Origin: Porphyra umbilicalis
Taxonomy: Eukaryota > Rhodophyta > Bangiophyceae > Bangiales > Bangiaceae
DNA length: 64,000 bases
Direction: 5' to 3'
NCBI GenBank assembly: GCA_002049455.2
Contig: KV918859.1
Location: forward strand, 62,001-126,000
Each line of letters opens with the position of its first letter. Positions within the stretch are counted from its first letter, which is position 1. A model generated the notes under the pieces. The model saw nothing but the letters and a program-made list of their open reading frames with translations, was not told the DNA's origin and searched no databases. The translations under genes and the position numbers were made by a program. Positions 1 to 11,600 of the stretch are shown piece by piece.

Positions 1-1045
1 AGCTGCCCAGGCTCCGTCTGACGGAGCAGGACGCCCCCTTCGCCAGTCTGGCCCAAGAATAATGAATAGCACGATGCCGAGAGCACCAACACTGCTGGAG
101 GAACCTCTCCCCCCCACTTGTCTTTCCAAACGATGCAGAAGGCCGTCAAGGGCCTTGGATTGTCATCTCGTTCTCCTGCCAAGAAAGTTCTCCTCGTCTG
201 CCAACAAGGACACACGCCTCGTGGAGAAGGAACCGCGGGTCGGGGACCGACCACTGGGTGTTGGTCTTCTTCTCCGACAAAAGCTCCTTTGTCATGCGGC
301 AGCAGCAAGCGCAGTTTGTGTGTGGCCGGTCTCAGCAACCGTGCGCATTGGCCACGGATAGGGGTGGACAAGGAATATTCGGTACAAACTGTACATTCTT
401 AGTCACTTTGAGGGTGGCTGTTCCAGGGTGGTGCTGACGTACATGATGTCGCACGCGCCGAGGCTGTTCGCTGCGCTTCGCGATCTCTTTAATCACCATA
501 TTACGGTGTTGGTGCGAACCGCTGGGCTTGCTCTAAGGCCATCGGTATCCGTGTCGAAGGCCTCCCGTTTCTGCCCCTGCCTCTTCGCGCTTCTCCACCT
601 GAGTCTTCGGGCCATCTGGTGCCGCGGATTGGCGGCACACGCCCGTCCACCCTTGTTTTTCGCCTCTCTACTGCCGCGTTTTGGCGACACACGCCCGTCT
701 CCGTCTTTTTTTACCCTTCTGGTGCCGTACGCGTACGGTGTGGAGACGAGCACATGCATGATCTGGGGCACCTTGGATTCCCCGAAGAGGGTATTTAGTC
801 TGATAGACTGGCGCTCCTTCGAGGTGGTCGAGGGAGCCAGCCTCAGAACCAGAGGCAACCTTTTCCTTCGCCTCCGCTCCCGACCACTCCCACCGTCGTC
901 GCGCCCATCGACTTCCTGAGACCCCTCCTCCATCGTGTCCATCGTCTTCGGCGGAGCCTTCCCCGTCACGCTCGATCCTTCTAGAGTACGTTTGCTCCGC
1001 CACGTGGGCGGGCAGGTCTTACAGATAGGACGGCGGCCGTCGGTC
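1..1045. other. Gene-poor left edge, no supported gene
   Basis: I see no convincing gene here. Several overlapping open frames exist on both strands, but they lack domains, agree with no splice pattern and have the Arg/Pro/Ser-rich composition expected of random frames in GC-rich DNA. A CTGCCGCGTTTTGGCGACACACGCCC-like phrase is partly repeated around 610-690, which hints at decayed repeat DNA. Confidence 0.5.
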
Positions 1046-1640
1046 AGGTCGGCGACCGTCGGCTGGGGCGGCGGCCAAAAGTTGATGATGCGGCCAACGG
1101 CCGAGGCGGCGACCAGGGCTGGGGAAGAGGCCGACTGTGGGGGCGGCGGCCGAACTTCGGAGTGGCTGTCGTCGGCGGCGGCGGCGGTCTGCGCCGGGGG
1201 TGGCGGCCGCACGCGGGGGCGGCGGTCGGCAGCAACAAAAGGCGATGGAGGCCAGTCGCTGGAGCGGCGGCCAGTGCCGGAGGCGGCGGCCACGGGCTGG
1301 TGCGGCGGCCAGTGGCTGCGATTGCGGCCGTCAGCGGGCACGGTGGCCGTCGGCGGGGGCGGGGGCCGCTGGCTGGGAAAGGGGCCTGCGGCGAGAAGGA
1401 GGGCCAGCGGCAGGAGCGGCTACCAGCGGCGGAAGCGGCGAACAGCGGCAGCAGCGGTAACCAGAGGCGGGGGCGGCGGCCGGCGGCAAGGGTGGCGGCC
1501 GGTGGCAACGGTGGCGACCGGCGGCAAGGGCGGCGGCCAGCGGCGGGGGCAGCGGCCGGCGGCGGAGGCAGCGACCAGCGGCGGGGGATTCGGCCGGCGG
1601 AGGGGGCGGCGGACGGCGGCGGGGGCCATGTGCTCTGATG
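1046..1640. repeat. GGCGGCC-rich minisatellite-like low-complexity tract
   Basis: About 600 bases are built from loosely periodic variants of a unit such as GGCGGCCGGTGGC, with CGGC/GGCC words every 10-30 bases. All frames on both strands stay largely open because the tract contains almost no T or A, so the long Gly/Ala/Arg-rich frames crossing it are by-products. A very similar tract lies at 18640-19170. Likely a divergent GC minisatellite rather than coding sequence. Confidence 0.6.
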
Positions 1641-2071
1641 GCACAGCAGCTGGCCGAGGCGGCGTAGATGGTGAGAGGCCGCGCGGCTTCCTGCTCTTTC
1701 TTCGAAATTCTGTTTCTGAAACGTCCGTGACGAGTATGAGTTGTGGACATGAAGAATAGACACCGGTCACCTATTGAATGCGCACAGGCGCTTTTCAGTG
1801 ATGCATGGTCGACTTCGTGGACTGTGTGGCGTCTGCCAAGTGTGTTGCCCACGCAGCTAATCATCGGCCCCGCTGGCAACACTCTTGGCCGCAGTCAGGC
1901 ACTGACGCCACCAAATTTCGTGGACAGCCATGTAATGGAGGCTGACTCTTGACTGGCCAGCTGTCACGCTTGACCGCTGCATGCTGGGGGTTCACGGGTG
2001 ATCACTCTGTAAAGCACGCGCATTGACATGAGCAGAACGGGATATTGACATCAGCTGGGGAGGGTGATGAC
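1641..2071. other. Intergenic sequence, nothing recognised
   Basis: Mixed-composition DNA between the GC-rich repeat tract and the left end of the large DNA element. No open frame with recognisable protein character and no structured repeat was seen. Confidence 0.4.
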
Positions 2072-2090
2072 CGTCGGGAAAGTGTACCAC
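2072..2090 (+). repeat. Left terminal inverted repeat of the Plavaka-like element
   Basis: CGTCGGGAAAGTGTACCAC, identical to the reverse complement of 12989-13007. It is followed by a weaker match (TGTACTTGGGCGTACTG here, CCTACTTTGGGGGTACTG at the other end). Confidence 0.65.
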
Positions 2091-2276
2091 TGTACTTGGG
2101 CGTACTGACCAGTACAGCGTGTCGCATTTCAGATTGAGGTGAAATGGGCCCAGTACACATATTCGCGGGGTTACTTGCCTCGTTTCCCCACAGTGTTCTT
2201 CCAAACTAGTACATCAGCGATTATTCGCGTTTTAAGACGTGCATGTACTGTGACACTGGCCAGTGATGCCTCTGGG

Positions 2277-2920
2277 AGGGGGGGTGGTTATCCCTCGGGG
2301 GGGACCGCCGGGGGGACCGGTGTTCTGTAGGCGGTCCCCCCAGGGATGATAAGTTGGAATAAGCCGATGTATTCTTGGGGGGGACCGCTGGGGGGACCGC
2401 TCGGCATGCGGGAGGACCGCGCACGTCCACGCCGCACCTTCCACATCTACATGGCGCACTCGAGAGCTTTAAGAACCAATGCGGGAGCCCACGTGCAGCG
2501 CTCCCAGGTGAATTTCCAGATTTAGAGATTGACGTTTTAACCGCTGCCATCTGCGGGCCGCCGTGCAGTGTTTCCCGGGGCAAATCCTAGTGGCAGCCAC
2601 GCTCCGCTCTGCGCGAAAAACGCAGTGTCATCTCGGCACCCTCGGGGCCCGGCTCCGGCGCTGCGCGCCTCCGCTGCGGGCCCCGAGGGTGCCTCGCTGA
2701 CACTGCGTTTTTCGCCGCAGTGCTCGCTGCCAAATTTATATAGAAAGATGGATACGTGCATTCCGGGACATGCGATTGGTTTGATAGCGATGAGAATCGA
2801 CCAATCAAATTGTGGCAATCTGCTGTCAGAAACCAATTCAAGTCGATTTGAAGTCCCTGGTCCCCCCGGCGGTCCCCCTACCCCGAATGAGAGTAGGTTA
2901 TCATACACCCCCCCCTCAAG
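2277..2920. mobile_element. Nested MITE-like element with G-rich inverted ends
   Basis: The left end (about 2277-2319) reads GAGGGGGGGGTGG, then a TTATCC word, then GGGGGACCGCCGGGGGGACC. The right end (about 2855-2920), read on the minus strand, has GAGGGGGGGGTG, ATGATAACC and the same GGGGGACCGCCGGGGGGACC. The ~640-bp interval also contains further GGTCCCCCC inverted copies near 2330 and 2375 and the long hairpin at 2613-2715. No coding capacity. It sits inside the left arm of the larger element, so it is probably a later, nested insertion. Confidence 0.45.
2613..2715. repeat. Long hairpin: 38-bp inverted arms around a 27-base loop
   Basis: The arms at 2613-2650 and 2678-2715 pair with only three mismatches. 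They start GCGAAAAACGCAGTGTCA on the left and end TGACACTGCGTTTTTCGC on the right, with a CCCTCGGGGCCC/GGGCCCCGAGGG core. No coding sequence runs through it. It may be the core of a foldback element or a transcribed hairpin. Confidence 0.8.
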
Positions 2921-3405
2921 GGCTCTGTGGCGGCCCTGTCCTGACGGAATGCAAATGCACAGGACTTGAAGCGTAGCCGACCATTCCACTGCAACGTACT
3001 CAACCCTGCAGCACCTGCGCGACGCACCTGCGTCTCGCGACGTACACCGACCCCAAGGAGATACGTGACGTGCTCAGAAGCGCTCTTATGCGGCACAGTG
3101 GACAGGCCACGTTACCTCCTCCCAATGCTATACGTTGCTGCTTGATATCCATTTTACAGGGCCTTTAGGCGCCTTCTCGGATAGGCTCCAGGTCGCTCCT
3201 GGGGCTCTCACGCCCCCCCCCCCCCCACCCCCCGCCCCCAGCCATCCCCGCGAGCTCCCTCCCGGTGCCCCGCACCAACGCCTGCGCCCGCTTCTTCTCG
3301 ATGCCCCACCCAGACACAACCCCCACGAGAAACAAACAAACAAACAAAAGAAGACAATGCAGGCAAAGCAAGACGATAGCCAGGACAAACACACATACAG
3401 AGAAC
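2921..3405. other. 3' flank of the minus-strand gene; homopolymer C tract
   Basis: No gene seen. A run of 14 C followed by ACCCCCC lies at about 3212-3232. An AAACAAACAAACAAAAG tract at about 3330-3350 reads as T-rich sequence on the minus strand, just beyond the stop of the minus-strand gene, where a 3' untranslated region would be expected. Confidence 0.35.
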
Positions 3406-3817
3406 TCAAACCAGACTAAGAAGACGCGCTGTCGGCGTCTCCCATGGAAAAGGGTGAGTCCGACTCCATACTGCCGTCACCCGTCGGGCGGCTCCCCTGC
3501 GACCGACGGCGCGTCCAAAGCGCTTTCTTTGGACGCCGGATCTCAATGTCATCCTCCTCCTCCCCGGAGGAAAACGGGTGGCGCGGCATGGGACTGGGGA
3601 TGCGCCCGGTACCGGCACCAAGACGCCGCGGCACGAAAGGCGCATCCGAAGCGCCGCCGCCGCCGCTCGGCCACCCCGAGGCACCGTGCGGGCCAACCAC
3701 GCCAACGAGCCGCCCTCCCTCATAGCCCCCATAGCCGCCGTTGCCACCACAGGCGTCCCCCCGACCACAATCACCGCCGCCGCCGCCGCCGCCACCGGTG
3801 TCCCCCTCGCCACCATG

Positions 3818-3850
<33 letters not shown>

Positions 3851-6800
3851 ATCCCCCTCGCCACCATCACCACCGCCGCCTCCGCCGCCGCCGCCGGCAT
3901 CCCCCTCGCCACCATCACCACCGCCGCCGCCGTTGCCACCACCGGAATCCCCCCCCCCACCATCACCACCGCCGCCGCCGTTGCCACCACCGGAATCCCC
4001 CCCCCCACCATCACCGCCGCCGCCGCCGTTGCCACCACCGGAATCCCCCCCCCACCATCACCGCCGCCGCCTCCACCGCCACCCCCCCCGCCGTCCCCAC
4101 CATCCGCCCCTCCCCCTCCACGAGCCCCGTCACCGTCTTCGCTGTCGTCCACGTCCATGACGACGTTGGATGCGATCTGGTCCGCCACCCACTCTTGTGC
4201 AAAGACGCGCAACGAGTCGAGCTCCTCGGTAGTGACGGCGGAGTCGACGACCGTGTGGTCGTCAACGCTGACGTCGATAGAGAACTTGGCGCTCGGTACC
4301 CCGGGGTGCTCAGCGATGGTCGCTCTGTCCGCACTGTCTTTGTTTGTCTTGAAGACCTTGGCCCAGAAGTCACCGCACTCGTCCACATTCACGTCCAAGT
4401 ACGCCAGCTCCTTCGCCCACACCACCCTGGCCGACTTGATGACGCCACCATGCAAGAACGTGTGCATGTGCTTGCCGTCCACATCTTCGGCCAAGTCGCC
4501 AGCATCGTCACGGGGGCGCTTCGCTCTCACGCGCTCCTTGTGCTTGGCCATCTTGCGGCTCTTGTGTACAATCGGCCCAGCCGCGGTCGACGTGTACGCC
4601 GCCTCCAGCATGATGCGAATCTGCTTGTCCAAGTACGAGAACAAAAAGAGAAAACGAACAGGCCAGCACAGAAAGCAAAGACAGTAGCAAAGACAGTAGG
4701 CACGAAACAGTCCAATAGCAGGAAGCAAGTAGCAAGCAGCGAACAGCAGCACAAACACGACAAGTGCAAACGGGCGGCAAGCAGCAGGCACCAGTACAAC
4801 GCAGTCAACGGGAAACGAGCAGCAGCACAAACACGACAAGTGTAAACGGCAGAAAGCAGCAGGCACCAACACAAAGCAGTCAAGGGGCAACCAACAGCAG
4901 CACAAACACGACAAGTGCAAACGGCCGAAAGCAGCAGGCACCAACACAAAGCAGTCAAGGGGCAACCACCAGCATCACAAACACGACAGGTGCAAACGGA
5001 CGACACAGTCCCAGGGCAACCAAAAGCAGCACAAACACGACGAGTGCAAATGGCAGCAAGGAGAAGGCACCAACACAAAGTAGTCAAATGGCAGCAAGCA
5101 GCAGCACAAGCACGACAAGTGCAAACGGCGGCAAGCAGCAGGCACCAGTACAAAGCAGTCAACGGGCAACGAGCAGCAGCAAAACCAAGACAAGTGCAAA
5201 CGGCGGCAAGCAGCCAGCACCAACACAAAACAGGCCGAAGGCAGCAAGTAGCAAGCAGCAGACAGCAAGGACCAGCGGTGAAGCACAGCACGGCCGACCA
5301 TTCGTACAGTCAGTATACATCCCGAGCACCGAACGTCCGCAATGCAAGCCAGTTGAAATGAGCTGTGCCAGTCCGCGACATCACGAGAGCACCGACCACG
5401 CGCATCTCTCACTGCCATTCACTCACACAACACAAGACACCCCACACCACATGTCACCCGCACCTTGCTGAGAACGAAAGCGAGAGTAGCAAGGCTGACT
5501 GTCACGATTGCATCACTCTCTTCTCCGTCAGGAAAGGCGAACTGGTCGGCGTCCCCCCCACAGTGGCTGACGGCCGCCAAGTAGGCCATCAGCACGCCGC
5601 GCCTCCCCACCGACTCCATCAAGTAACTCCTCCCTTTCAGGAAGCGGCCCGCCTCCGCCTTGGTCCCGTCGTAGCCCGTGGCTTCAGCCGACGCCCTCAC
5701 GATAACCTCCTTGAGGTTGTAGTGGACGTTGTTGAGCGCCTTGCCGAGCCACGGCTTCAGCTTCTTTGGCGACGGCTTACTGCCGTCGCTCTTGGCTGGC
5801 ACCATAAAATCCTCCTTGAGCAGCGTCTGCGCATCCGCCTGGCCGACCTTGCCCACCCGCATGACCACCGACTCGAAAAACGTGATGCGACCGTTCAGGG
5901 AGTGGAAGACGTCGTCGGCACAGTCCGGCGCTAAGAAGAGGGTGTGCAGCTTCGTGATGAGGTAGGTGCGCAACGACTGGATCCGCGGCTTGCGGATGCC
6001 GCACTCGGTGAATTCGGACTCAGCGCCGCCCTCACCCTTGGCGGCCGCGACTCGCCGACCACTATGGCGGCGGCGGACACCGCACGTCTTGGCTGCGGGC
6101 TGCCGGGGCACTACGACAGTCTCATCTTCGGCGTCGGAGGCGGCCGCGGCCGTGGCCGCCACCTTGTTCTCGTCTACTCGGAGGCGCTTCTTCGCGGGAA
6201 AGTCGACCTTGTCGACGTCGACGTCAGAATCGGCGCCGGCGTCGGCGTCGGCATTGACGTCTGCGTCCGCGGCACCGACGCCGGCGCCGACACCGGCGCC
6301 GACGTCGACAGCGGCCGCCTTAGACTGAGCCTTGTGGTTGGCGGATAGCGCGGCCACCGCCCCCGCCACTGCCGCAATCGCCTCGTTCACTTTTCGCGTC
6401 TCTAGGGCGGACAAGTAGGAGTTGTGCGCCGCGATTTGGGAGCACAGAAGAGTGTTGAAAGTGGCGGGGTCCCAAGCCGGCGGCGCGACGGGGACGTCCA
6501 CCCCGTCCACCTGCCACACGAGCTCCCCAGACGCGGCAGCTGCCGCGGCCGCCATCAACTGCGCCTGCGTGCGCTTGAGACGCTTAGGAGAAGGAGGAAC
6601 AATGGCTGGTGCCGACTTCGATATCCGCAGAGGTAGTGGCTGCCCCCCGGTTCCTTTCTTCACCAGATTGCCTCTGCCATTCGACGCAGAGGCAGCGGCC
6701 CCCGAAACGAGCTCCGATGCAGCAGCGGCAGCACCCCCTGGAACCGACTTGCGGCCTTGCCCAAAGGAATGTGAGGCTCGTCTGGCTGTAGGTACACACA

Positions 6801-7766
6801 GGAATCACACAGTTAAAGCAATCAAGTACCAGCTCATCAGCACAAGAAAAGAAGAGCAAGAGCGGTGAAAGCACGCTTTCCGTGTCAGTACATGAGAGCG
6901 CGCCACAGAGTACACACTGGAGCACACCTCACATGGACAGTAAAGCTCTGACTCGGGCCAGGGCTCCCAGGACCCGCCTACTACAGTACAAAGCACAGGC
7001 GCAGGCGCGGTACGTACAATTTCTCGATACCACTTGAAATGACTCGATTCTTGTTCCGTGCAGACGAAGCCGCGGCCGTCGCTGGTCGGCCAATGCCGAC
7101 ATTGCAGGCCACGTCGCCGGCCGCAGCACCGCCGGTGTCCGCCGCCGTGTCCGCCACGACGGCCAACCGAGAGCCACCCCCAGGCACAGTCGGTCTCCCT
7201 ATCGGCGGCACGCCGGTAGTGACAACGGCATCTGGGCCACCGCCGGTGTTGGTTGTCTCGGCCACCGTCGCCGCCACCGGTACCGCCGCCACAGGTGCCG
7301 CCGACTTGGGGGTGTCCGTCAGTGTAGACGGTGTCGCAGGGCGTGCCGGTGCGGCTGCACCGCCCGCACCGCCCTCTGTCGCCACGCCCGACGCCGTCCT
7401 CGCCACGTCACTCATCGGGCGCAAACGCCGAAAACGTGGTTGACCACCGCCTGCCATCTCTGTAGAGGGGCAGGCGTGACGAGGAGTGAACTCAGGCGAA
7501 GTCTCGGCCTCGGGGGCGGGGGCGGCAAGGGTGGCGCGGGCGGCAAGGGTGGCGGGGGCGGGGGGAGGCGCGGTGGTGGCAGCGGCCGCCACGGTAGAGA
7601 CAAGAACGACGTCGTCGTCCGTAGACGGCGACGTGGCCGCGTGCGCCAACGGCGCGCGACGCCGCCGACCATCAGCGGCAGCCGACAGGGCGGTTTCTGC
7701 CACCTCTGGGGCCAGTACGTGGCCAACGGAGACCAGAAGGCGGCCGAGGAATGGTCCGACAGACAT
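3406..7766 (-). CDS. Unknown three-exon gene, partner gene of the Plavaka-like element
   Basis: I do not recognise this protein. Exons 7766-7031, 6785-5464 and 4620-3406 join in frame: the first intron (6786-7030) is phase 1 with a GTATCG donor and a TGTGTACCTACAG acceptor, and the second (4621-5463) is phase 0 with donor GTGCGG and an acceptor ending CAAGCAG. The product would be about 1090 residues. Exon 1 is Ala/Pro/Thr-rich. Exon 2 contains basic patches (KRLKRTQ, PKKLKPWLGK) and a plausible folded part (YLITKLHTLFLAPDCADDVF to the exon end). Exon 3 continues that part, then has a nuclear-localisation-like KHKERVRAKRPRDD, an acidic stretch, a Gly tract and about eight imperfect 16-residue repeats of GGIPVVATAAA type. 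The last 70-90 residues look more natural in the adjacent frame (EEEDDIEIRRP, SMGDADSASS), so the 3' end may hold a frameshift or another intron. Start: the first ATG after an upstream stop. Its position divergent from the transposase suggests an accessory transposition protein, which is inference. Confidence 0.55.
3720..4085 (-). repeat. 48-bp coding repeat (16-residue units) with GCC/CCG runs
   Basis: About eight tandem copies of a 48-51-bp unit lie in exon 3 of the minus-strand gene. Read on that strand each unit encodes ARGMPAAAA or GGGIPVVATAAA followed by VVMV. Unit length is a multiple of three, so the frame is preserved. Internal GCC runs vary in length, which is typical of slippage-prone sequence. 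Confidence 0.7.
4751..5260. repeat. 75-bp tandem repeat inside intron 2 of the minus-strand gene
   Basis: The phrase ACAAACACGACAAGTGCAAA recurs at about 4751, 4827, 4902, 4977, 5031 and, in altered form, near 5106 and 5181. Spacing is 75-76 bases, with one copy shortened to 54. Because 75 is a multiple of three, several frames on both strands stay open and give Ser/Thr/Gln-rich or Cys/Leu-rich pseudo-proteins. Its position between a good donor and acceptor argues that it is intronic. Confidence 0.75.
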
Positions 7767-8671
7767 CCTGCTCTGTCAGCGGTCGGAAGAAGACGCGTAA
7801 ACGGCACCAAGACACAGTAAAAACACCAGGGAGGGGCGTGCAGGCAGGAGGTCCGGGGGGGGGCGGGGGGCGGGTTAGGTTGGGACGGTCGACTTGGCCG
7901 GCTTGGGAGCCGACTTCGGGGCAGGCGGTATCAGGGACGGGTTGATCGGTGGCGCAGGTGGGCGGTGGAGCGGTGGTGGAGGAGGGTACTGGTGCTGAGA
8001 GCAGCAACTGGGGCACCACGGTCGGTAACGTACCAGAGCGGGGCAAGGTCCTCACTTTTGAAGCCCACGGGAGTGGTGCGAGGGACAGCGGGTGCCAGGG
8101 GCAGAGGACAGGCGTCAGACTGGTCAAGGACCGGCCGAGCCACTACCGGGCCACACGGCCCCGCTGGTCGTGCGCGGGCCAAGCCGCGGGCCAAGTCAGG
8201 CATGAGCCAAGCGCATGCCCCTCACGCGCTCGCGAGGCCACCCTCGCTGGGCGAATCGCTGCTGTTCAGCACAAAAACGATGGTCTGTACTGACCGCGAC
8301 GCGGTACACTTGGACATGTGACCAGATATGTACTCTGACACACCGAAGAAATGAAATCTCCTCTCGCGCGCGGGGGTCTCCACAGCTGCCACACAGAGCA
8401 CGCAGAGAGTGTCGGCTTGGCGAGCGATTTGACAGGAGACATATGATCTGACAGCCCTGTCACCCACCATGAAGTTCTGGGGGGCTACGTTTAGGAGGCT
8501 ACTTACTGACAAGCGCCTGATTGAAGATGATTGTACTGCGACCTTGACGGTGTCTCCTGAATCAGTACTGGTCAGTGCGTGGTACACGCTCGTTCCTTCC
8601 GACACCGACCAGTCGCCTCTGTCTGGGTTTTCCATTCCGAGACCGACTGCTCGCATGTGTCTGAGACTGAC
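7767..8671. promoter_or_regulatory. Bidirectional intergenic region between the two divergent element genes
   Basis: About 905 bases separate the start codons of the minus-strand gene and the plus-strand transposase, so both promoters must lie here unless there are distant upstream exons. A G-run (CCGGGGGGGGGCGGGGGGCGGG-like) lies at 7852-7875. The 8340-8670 part is less GC-rich. I see no unambiguous TATA element. Weak AGTACTGGTCAGTG and GTAC words resemble the subterminal motifs. Confidence 0.4.
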
Positions 8672-11600
8672 ATGAGTTTTTTGTGTCGGGTACCAGGCTG
8701 CGGCCGTCTGCTCAAGACGGCCCTGGGTGAGCAGAGGCACGTGACCGTCGTTCATGCCCGTGACGCCCCCAGCAACTCGGCACCGTCCCTTCGGACCTAC
8801 TGCGTTGAGTCTGACGACGGTCCCGTAGCTACGGCAGCTGCAGTGGCGAGAGATGTGCATGCTCCTACCCCTGGCCTGGATGGGACCGACCCAGGTGGGA
8901 CCAACCTTGGTGGGATGGGTGTGCACGTAATCGAGCTAGAGGCGCCCATTTTCCTGGAGCTATCTCGTACACTGACGGCACATCCGCCATCGCCTCGCCG
9001 AGGTCGTACCCGACGGCGAGCAACATCCGAGCGCACCAAGCAGGTGCGCCGTGCTCAATGCAACCGAAGCCGCCGAGGGCGTGGAATCCGGCGCGCAGCG
9101 AGTGGGGCGCACGACGACGACAGCAGCTCTACAGGGGACTGGGGGTCCGGCGCGTGTGCTGCGCGGCGTGGTCGCGGTTATGCGGCTGGTAGGGGCACAG
9201 GAGACGATGGTACGTGTGGTGGGGACGTTGATGGGGGGGATATGGGTGGCGTGGGTGGTGGAGACCCTGGCAAGAGGGCCGACAGGGCGCTTTGTGATGA
9301 TGTTTTTGAGCACTACGAACGCTTTGGGGATGTGAGGAAGGTGACAGATGCCTTTCCACCACTTAGGGAGGGGGAGGGCAGAAGGGGCGGCGGTCGCGGT
9401 CGTGGCCGTCGGTCCGGTGGTGGGGCGCCGTGGACGAATGAGGCGCTGTGGCACGTCTTCAAACGGGCATGTACTGGTGGAGGGGGAGGCGTTTGTCTGT
9501 CGCAAAAGCAGTTGCGAAAGCTGTACAGGTACACCAAGGTCGTCGAACAGGGTACGAACGCCACCATCAAGCCGTTCTCCGATACCTTCAAGACAGTTGA
9601 CCGGTTTATCGCCTCGGTGCGCCGCTTCAAACGGGCGCTCATCGCCCCGCTCAAGTGGAAGAAGGCGTCCATGAAGATTGACGGCAAGGTGTACAGTGTC
9701 TGCTTCCGCGACGCGCTGGACGCTATCCGGAGCGAGGTCGCCAACACCCAGCACGGGGACTTGTACTGGGGACCCGACACCACTGACGACTCTGTCCCTG
9801 ATACTGTACTACGAGGCGCATGGGACGGGGAGATGTACAAGGAGCAGCTCTACCACGTGCAGGGTACCACGAGGCAAGGCACGCGAGTACTTGGCCTGCA
9901 CCTTTACTCGGACTCGACGGTTCTCAGTAGTAGCGGCGCAGTGTCGGCCTACCCGCTACGGATGCGGATCGTCAACAATATTAACAAGGAGGTGCGGTAG
10001 GTGACGCTGGCCTACATCCTCCAAGTTGATTCCAAGTTCCTCGAGACGCGCAAAGGGCACGAGGTGCGCGCAGAGCTGCTGCAGCGGATTTTACATCTCG
10101 TCTTCCGCACGTGCATGGTGGCAAGCCACCGCGGGGTGTGGCTACAAGTGCCCGGTGGTGGCAGCGTGCGCGTCTCCCCGCGGGTGCTCCTGTATGTTTG
10201 TGACCAGCCGGAGGAGCGTGCGATCATGTGCCTGAAAGGATCTGGGTGCTTCTTTCCGTGCACGCCGTGTATGGTGGAGCGAGACAACTCGTGCACTGCG
10301 GCGGGTGCCGCTGCACCGAGTCGTGACGTCGAAGCTACCGTCAAGTCGCAGCTCAGTAACGCGACGATGGGTACCTTGTGGGGGGCTGCATCTCGGAGAG
10401 CAGAGGTTGAGATGGAGCATAGCCTCAACAGTGTGGTACCTGCCCTGGCCGCCTGGGCCGGACTTGGAAACGGACCGCGGATGCTTTATCGCTTGCCTGG
10501 GTTTGACCGCCTGCACGTACGTTCGCTTGCTCTCTAATTCACGGTGGCTCCCCCGTGCGAGTCCCCTCTTAGCCCATGATGGGCCATCATGATGATGGTG
10601 TGCATCGCCACCCTTGGCTCCACTCGACGTTTTTTATCCTGTTTGGGCACCGGACATACTGTTGAGAACGGCTCATCTCACGGCGCCGCTCCGTATCTTC
10701 GTTGTGCTTCTTACCTGGATTCTTCTTACACACTTCCACACACACGCAAACGCAAGCACGCAGGTGATGGACTCGGGCATCAACAGAAAAGTGGACAACA
10801 AAGTACCCTTGTACCTGCGCCAAGTTGCTGGTGCGAGCGGCCGCACGCGGTTTGACACCGCGGCCAACGCAGAGCGAGCAATGAACTTGCGCTTCAAGTA
10901 CGCATCACGCAGGCTACGGGTGCCGCATATCCATCCAGGGTACGTGATGTGTGGAAGGTCCGCAGGGCGGCGGGGCGGGGGGTGCTCGGGTGGTGTGGGC
11001 GGTGCTCTTGTTGTGTGGGTGCTATCAAAGCTCTGACACAACGGGAGCCACAGCCTCATTCGCTGATTCGTATCTCGTGTTTTCTCTGTACCGCAGGTAC
11101 TTTGTACCAGAAGAAAAGAAGCAAGCAACGATGACCGGTAGCGAGCACCGGCGTGCTCTGCCCTTTCTTCCTTTTGCGGTGGTTGGTGTGGCCGGCTCGG
11201 ACGGGGATGGCGTGGATCACAGTACACTCACACTGGCGATCTGCGAGCTGGTCCATGTGACCAACGAGCTCTTCTTGGCGCGGTGTACTGGCGGCGGCAT
11301 AACGCTAGCAGAGGCGGAGGTGCTGACGACAAAGGCCCACAAGTGGGTGGTGGACCACTACCAGCCAGTACTTGGCCCGTCACACACTACCAAGCTTCAC
11401 CGTATGGCTGCCCACTTGCTCGATGAGTTTCGGCTGCGGGGCAACCTCTACGATGGCAACACGGCGTACAACGAAACGCTACACAAGGCGGTGAAAAAGG
11501 CGTAGAACTTGACCAACCACAGGAAAGACCAGTTCATTGAGCAGCTGATCTTGGTGGAGCAGGTCTCCCGTATCCTTCTCGATGATGGCGCCGATGAGCC

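Noticed and set aside
4527-5291. Cys/Leu-rich minus-strand frame and the matching Ser/Thr-rich plus-strand frame
   Set aside because: Both are products of a 75-bp tandem repeat whose period is a multiple of three and which lies between consistent splice sites.
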